NCBI RefSeq assembly: GCF_014784055.1
Contig: NZ_CP061813.1
Location: 3,606,001 to 3,670,000, forward strand
DNA from: Polaribacter haliotis
Lineage (GTDB): Bacteria > Bacteroidota > Bacteroidia > Flavobacteriales > Flavobacteriaceae
DNA: 64,000 nt
Reading direction: 5' to 3'
Of this stretch, positions 61,905 to 64,000 are shown one piece after another. Made by a program: the position numbers and the translations under genes. The notes under the pieces are model-generated. The model had not been told where the DNA came from. It saw nothing but the letters and a program-made list of their open reading frames with translations, and ran no database searches. Every line of letters begins with the position of its first letter. The first letter of the stretch is position 1.

Positions 61905-62018
61905 TTCAGTTGGCAGTTTCAGTCAGCAGTCACAGTCACAGTCGCAGTTTTCAGAATAACTACGACAATTACACAGTTAAACAATTACACAATTACACAA
62001 TTAAACATTTTAAAATAT
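61905..62018. repeat. CAGTCACAGTCACAGTCGCAG and CAATTACACAATTA satellite
   Basis: This gap inside the doxX operon holds a run of CAGTTTCAGTCAGCAGTCACAG words, then ACAATTACACAGTTAAACAATTACAC words. It separates the OsmC and FMN reductase genes but contains no promoter-like motif or terminator. Confidence 0.7.
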
Positions 62019-62555
62019 ATGAAAAAGATATTAGCATTTGCAGGAAGTACAAGTTCAACATCTATCAATAAGAAGTTAGCAAGGTATGCCGCAGAAAATT
62101 TAGAAAACTCAAAATTCGATGTTATCGATTTAAGAGATTTTCCAATGGTAATTTATAGTGAAGACGAAGAAAAAGAAAACGGATTTCCAGAAAATGCAGA
62201 GAAATTCTCAAAATTATTAGATAAGTATGATGGTTTTATTTTGTCTTTAGCAGAACATAATGGCTCTTATGCAGCAGCTTTTAAAAACATTTTCGATTGG
62301 AGTTCAAGAATAGAAGCAAAAGTTTTTAGAAATAAATCGTTGTTATTAATGGCAACATCTCCTGGAGCAAGAGGAGGGCAATCTGTTTTAGAAGCTGGAG
62401 TTTCTAAATTTCCAAGAATGGGAGTTAAAGAACATTTTACATTTTCTTTGCCAAGCTTTTCAGACAATTTTAAAGACGGAAAAATAGTTGAAGAAGAATT
62501 AGATAAGCAATTAAAATCGACAATTAATGATTTCGAAAAATCTGTAAATCTGTAA
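62019..62555 (+). CDS. NADPH-dependent FMN reductase family protein
   Basis: The 178-residue flavodoxin-fold protein has FAGSTSSTSINKKLARYAAENL for FMN phosphate binding and LSLAEHNGSYAAAFKNIFDWSSR as the family core, with LLMATSPGARGGQSVLE closing the FMN pocket. It probably reduces quinones, azo compounds or FMN with NAD(P)H. Such enzymes are frequent targets of MarR-type quinone or electrophile sensors. Confidence 0.92.
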   Translation: MKKILAFAGSTSSTSINKKLARYAAENLENSKFDVIDLRDFPMVIYSEDEEKENGFPENAEKFSKLLDKYDGFILSLAEHNGSYAAAFKNIFDWSSRIEAKVFRNKSLLLMATSPGARGGQSVLEAGVSKFPRMGVKEHFTFSLPSFSDNFKDGKIVEEELDKQLKSTINDFEKSVNL

Positions 62556-62558
62556 ATT

Positions 62559-62807
62559 ATGAAAATAACTTTGTACGGAAGAAAAGGACATGCATACACA
62601 GTTGCATTTAAGAATTTCCTAAATTCTACAGATATTCCTTATGTTTATAAAGATGTTGCGTTAGATGAAGAAGCAAAAAAACATACAAAAGAATTATATG
62701 GTGGCGTTGTCAAATACCCAACTTTAATTGTTGATGAAGAAGTTTATTTAACACCAACAACAGAAGAATTTAATAAAATAATGCAAGACTTAAATTTAAG
62801 AGCGTAA
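62559..62807 (+). CDS. Glutaredoxin-like protein without active-site cysteines
   Basis: The 82-residue protein has the glutaredoxin fold: MKITLYGRKGHAYTVAFKNFL at the start, the cis-proline segment GVVKYPTLIVDEEVYLTP, and a final helix. The place of the CPYC motif reads HAYT, so both cysteines are missing. There is no other cysteine in the protein. It therefore cannot perform thiol exchange in the usual way and may have a binding or structural role. It starts 3 bp after the FMN reductase stop and is 2 bp from the MarR gene. Confidence 0.85.
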   Translation: MKITLYGRKGHAYTVAFKNFLNSTDIPYVYKDVALDEEAKKHTKELYGGVVKYPTLIVDEEVYLTPTTEEFNKIMQDLNLRA

Positions 62808-62809
62808 AA

Positions 62810-63247
62810 ATGGGCGATATTTCTAAAGACATACAATCGAATTTTAAAGACGATAAAATAAAGGCTTTAATCAACATAAAATATACAGCAAATTGGCTGA
62901 ATAGTAAAGAAAATGATTTCTTTAAACCTTATGGAATTTCGCCACAACAATTTAATATTTTACGAATTTTAAGAGGAGCAAAGAAAGAAACTAAGGTTCA
63001 AATTATTAAAGATAGAATGATTGAACGTGCACCAAATGCAACACGTTTAATGGATAAATTATGTGAGAAAAATTTAATCGAAAGAATTCGTTGCGAACAC
63101 GATAGAAGAGTAGTGTATGTAAAAATTACAGAAGAAGGTTTAGAGTTACTTTCCAATATCGATGTGAATAAAAACCTATCTTTTTTAGAGAATTTAACGG
63201 AGAAAGAAGCGTCTCAATTAAGTGATTTATTGGACAAAATTCGATAG
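62810..63247 (+). CDS. MarR family transcriptional regulator
   Basis: The 145-residue protein has the winged-helix MarR fold: FKPYGISPQQFNILRILRGA, APNATRLMDKLCEKNLIERIRCEHDRRVVYVKITEEG (recognition helix and wing). It contains two cysteines (LCEKN and RCEHD) that could sense oxidants. It is the last gene of the doxX operon and probably represses it. Near-identical inverted repeats at 61095-61113 and 63265-63280 are its candidate targets. Confidence 0.93.
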   Translation: MGDISKDIQSNFKDDKIKALINIKYTANWLNSKENDFFKPYGISPQQFNILRILRGAKKETKVQIIKDRMIERAPNATRLMDKLCEKNLIERIRCEHDRRVVYVKITEEGLELLSNIDVNKNLSFLENLTEKEASQLSDLLDKIR

Positions 63248-63264
63248 AAAAAATTTACAAAATT

Positions 63265-63280
63265 ATTTTCCAAGGAAAAT
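63265..63280. promoter_or_regulatory. Putative MarR operator in front of the pirin gene
   Basis: ATTTTCC-AA-GGAAAAT has perfect 7-bp arms around an AA centre. It lies 19 bp before the pirin ATG and corresponds to the operator-like site at the doxX promoter. The -7 box behind it is weak (TAAATGTA near 63285). Confidence 0.65.
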
Positions 63281-63298
63281 AAAATAAATGTAGAAATC

Positions 63299-64000
63299 AT
63301 GAAAACACAAAAAACAATTCAACATAAAGTTACAAGTCCGTTGGTAAATATGGGACCAATAAAACTGCGTCAACCATTGCCAACAGAGGGAATCGAAAAT
63401 TTAGATCCGTTTTTATTATTGCATCATTATGGGCCTTATGCAATTTCAGAATTTAACAATCCGTTCGATTTAGGGCCACATCCACACAGAGGTTTCGAGC
63501 CAATTACGTTGTTATTTAAAGGCGAACAATTGCACAGAGATTCTCTGGGAAATGAAATGGTTGTAAAAGCTGGTGGTGTTCAATGGACAACTGCTGGACG
63601 TGGAATTATTCATGCTGAAGCTCCAACAAAAGAATTTGTTAAAAAAGGTGGCGAGTTAGAAGGAATTCAATTATGGCTCAATTTACCAGCAAAAGATAAA
63701 ATGATTCCGCCAAATTATCAACATTTAGAAGATGCCCAAATTCCGAAATTATTTTCTGATGATAAAAAAGTGCAATTGAACATTATTGCTGGAAATCAAT
63801 CAACTGAAAAAGGTCTGATTAAAACACAAACAGAAGTAAATGTTTTTACTGCAATTGCAGATGAAAATGGACAAATGGAAATTGAACTTCCAAAAAATCA
63901 TCAATCTTTAATTTATTTATTAGAAGGAGAAATTTTGGTAAACAATTCAGAGATTTTGAAAAAAGGAGAAAACCAAATGATTACGTTCAATCAAGATGGA
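63299..64000 (+). CDS. Pirin family protein, 3' end cut by window
   Basis: The frame runs from ATG 63299 to the window end without a stop (234 codons), so about 50 residues may be missing. The cupin metal site reads LGPHPHRGFEPITL (two histidines), followed by the second part WTTAGRGIIHAEAP (another histidine and glutamate). Pirins are iron cupins; bacterial forms such as YhhW have quercetinase-like activity. Proximity and a shared operator tie it to the MarR/OsmC/FMN-reductase regulon. Confidence 0.93.
   Translation, partial: MKTQKTIQHKVTSPLVNMGPIKLRQPLPTEGIENLDPFLLLHHYGPYAISEFNNPFDLGPHPHRGFEPITLLFKGEQLHRDSLGNEMVVKAGGVQWTTAGRGIIHAEAPTKEFVKKGGELEGIQLWLNLPAKDKMIPPNYQHLEDAQIPKLFSDDKKVQLNIIAGNQSTEKGLIKTQTEVNVFTAIADENGQMEIELPKNHQSLIYLLEGEILVNNSEILKKGENQMITFNQDG

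Overview
The window comes from a low-GC chromosome of the Bacteroidota, most likely a marine Flavobacteriaceae close to Polaribacter or Tenacibaculum. The evidence is TAnnTTTG-type promoters with a TTG/TTTG element about 17-20 bp upstream, A-rich ribosome entry regions without Shine-Dalgarno sequences, a type IX secretion C-terminal sorting domain, flavobacterial LptD and TamB proteins, a menaquinone pathway, and many short repeats in the gaps between genes. No tRNA, rRNA, insertion sequence, prophage or CRISPR array was recognised, and no gap exceeds 300 bp.

Layout. 1-7 kb: a MocR/PdxR-type regulator (cut at the window start), a pseudouridine synthase with a VOC protein and a small membrane protein, gamma-glutamyltransferase, ACP phosphodiesterase and dnaN. 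7-19 kb: a PIG-L deacetylase, a sodium:solute symporter preceded by an unlisted 35-residue membrane peptide, a Gfo/Idh/MocA oxidoreductase, two glycoside hydrolase lipoproteins (one a GH29 fucosidase), a YdeI-like protein and an LTA-synthase-like sulfatase. 18-35 kb: tsaD divergent from tamB, pfkA-gapA, a RidA protein, lptD divergent from a cell-wall amidase, an MCE protein, an Fe-S oxidoreductase pair, two SPOR proteins and a lipoprotein. 35-42 kb: two PH-domain membrane proteins and menA, menC and menE-like genes with a CPBP protease. 42-51 kb: a membrane-anchored LuxR-type regulator, YebC, a T9SS cargo protein, ackA-pta and an acyl-CoA carboxylase beta subunit.

51-61 kb is the least explained part: nine genes on one strand. 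A coiled-coil protein, an unrecognised 349-residue protein and an AAA+ ATPase lead. A NudK-like Nudix enzyme, an RDD membrane protein and an unrecognised 411-residue protein follow without gaps, then a four-helix-bundle (S23) gene embedded in satellite repeats and two unrecognised membrane proteins. This is the best candidate for an undescribed system, probably an envelope-associated AAA+ machine.

61-64 kb: a compact stress-type operon (DoxX, OsmC, FMN reductase, a glutaredoxin-like protein lacking both active-site cysteines, MarR) followed by a pirin gene cut by the window end. Near-identical inverted repeats built on TTTTCC-NN-GGAAAA lie in front of both the operon and the pirin gene, and are the likely operators of the MarR protein.

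The gaps carry at least five repeat families: a hairpin element (3 copies), a GTCATTCCTGC element (3 copies), a TGTCATTTCGA element, an 8x7-bp tandem array, and GAAGTTGGAAG or CAGTTTACAG satellites. Two of these families supply the last codons of neighbouring genes.
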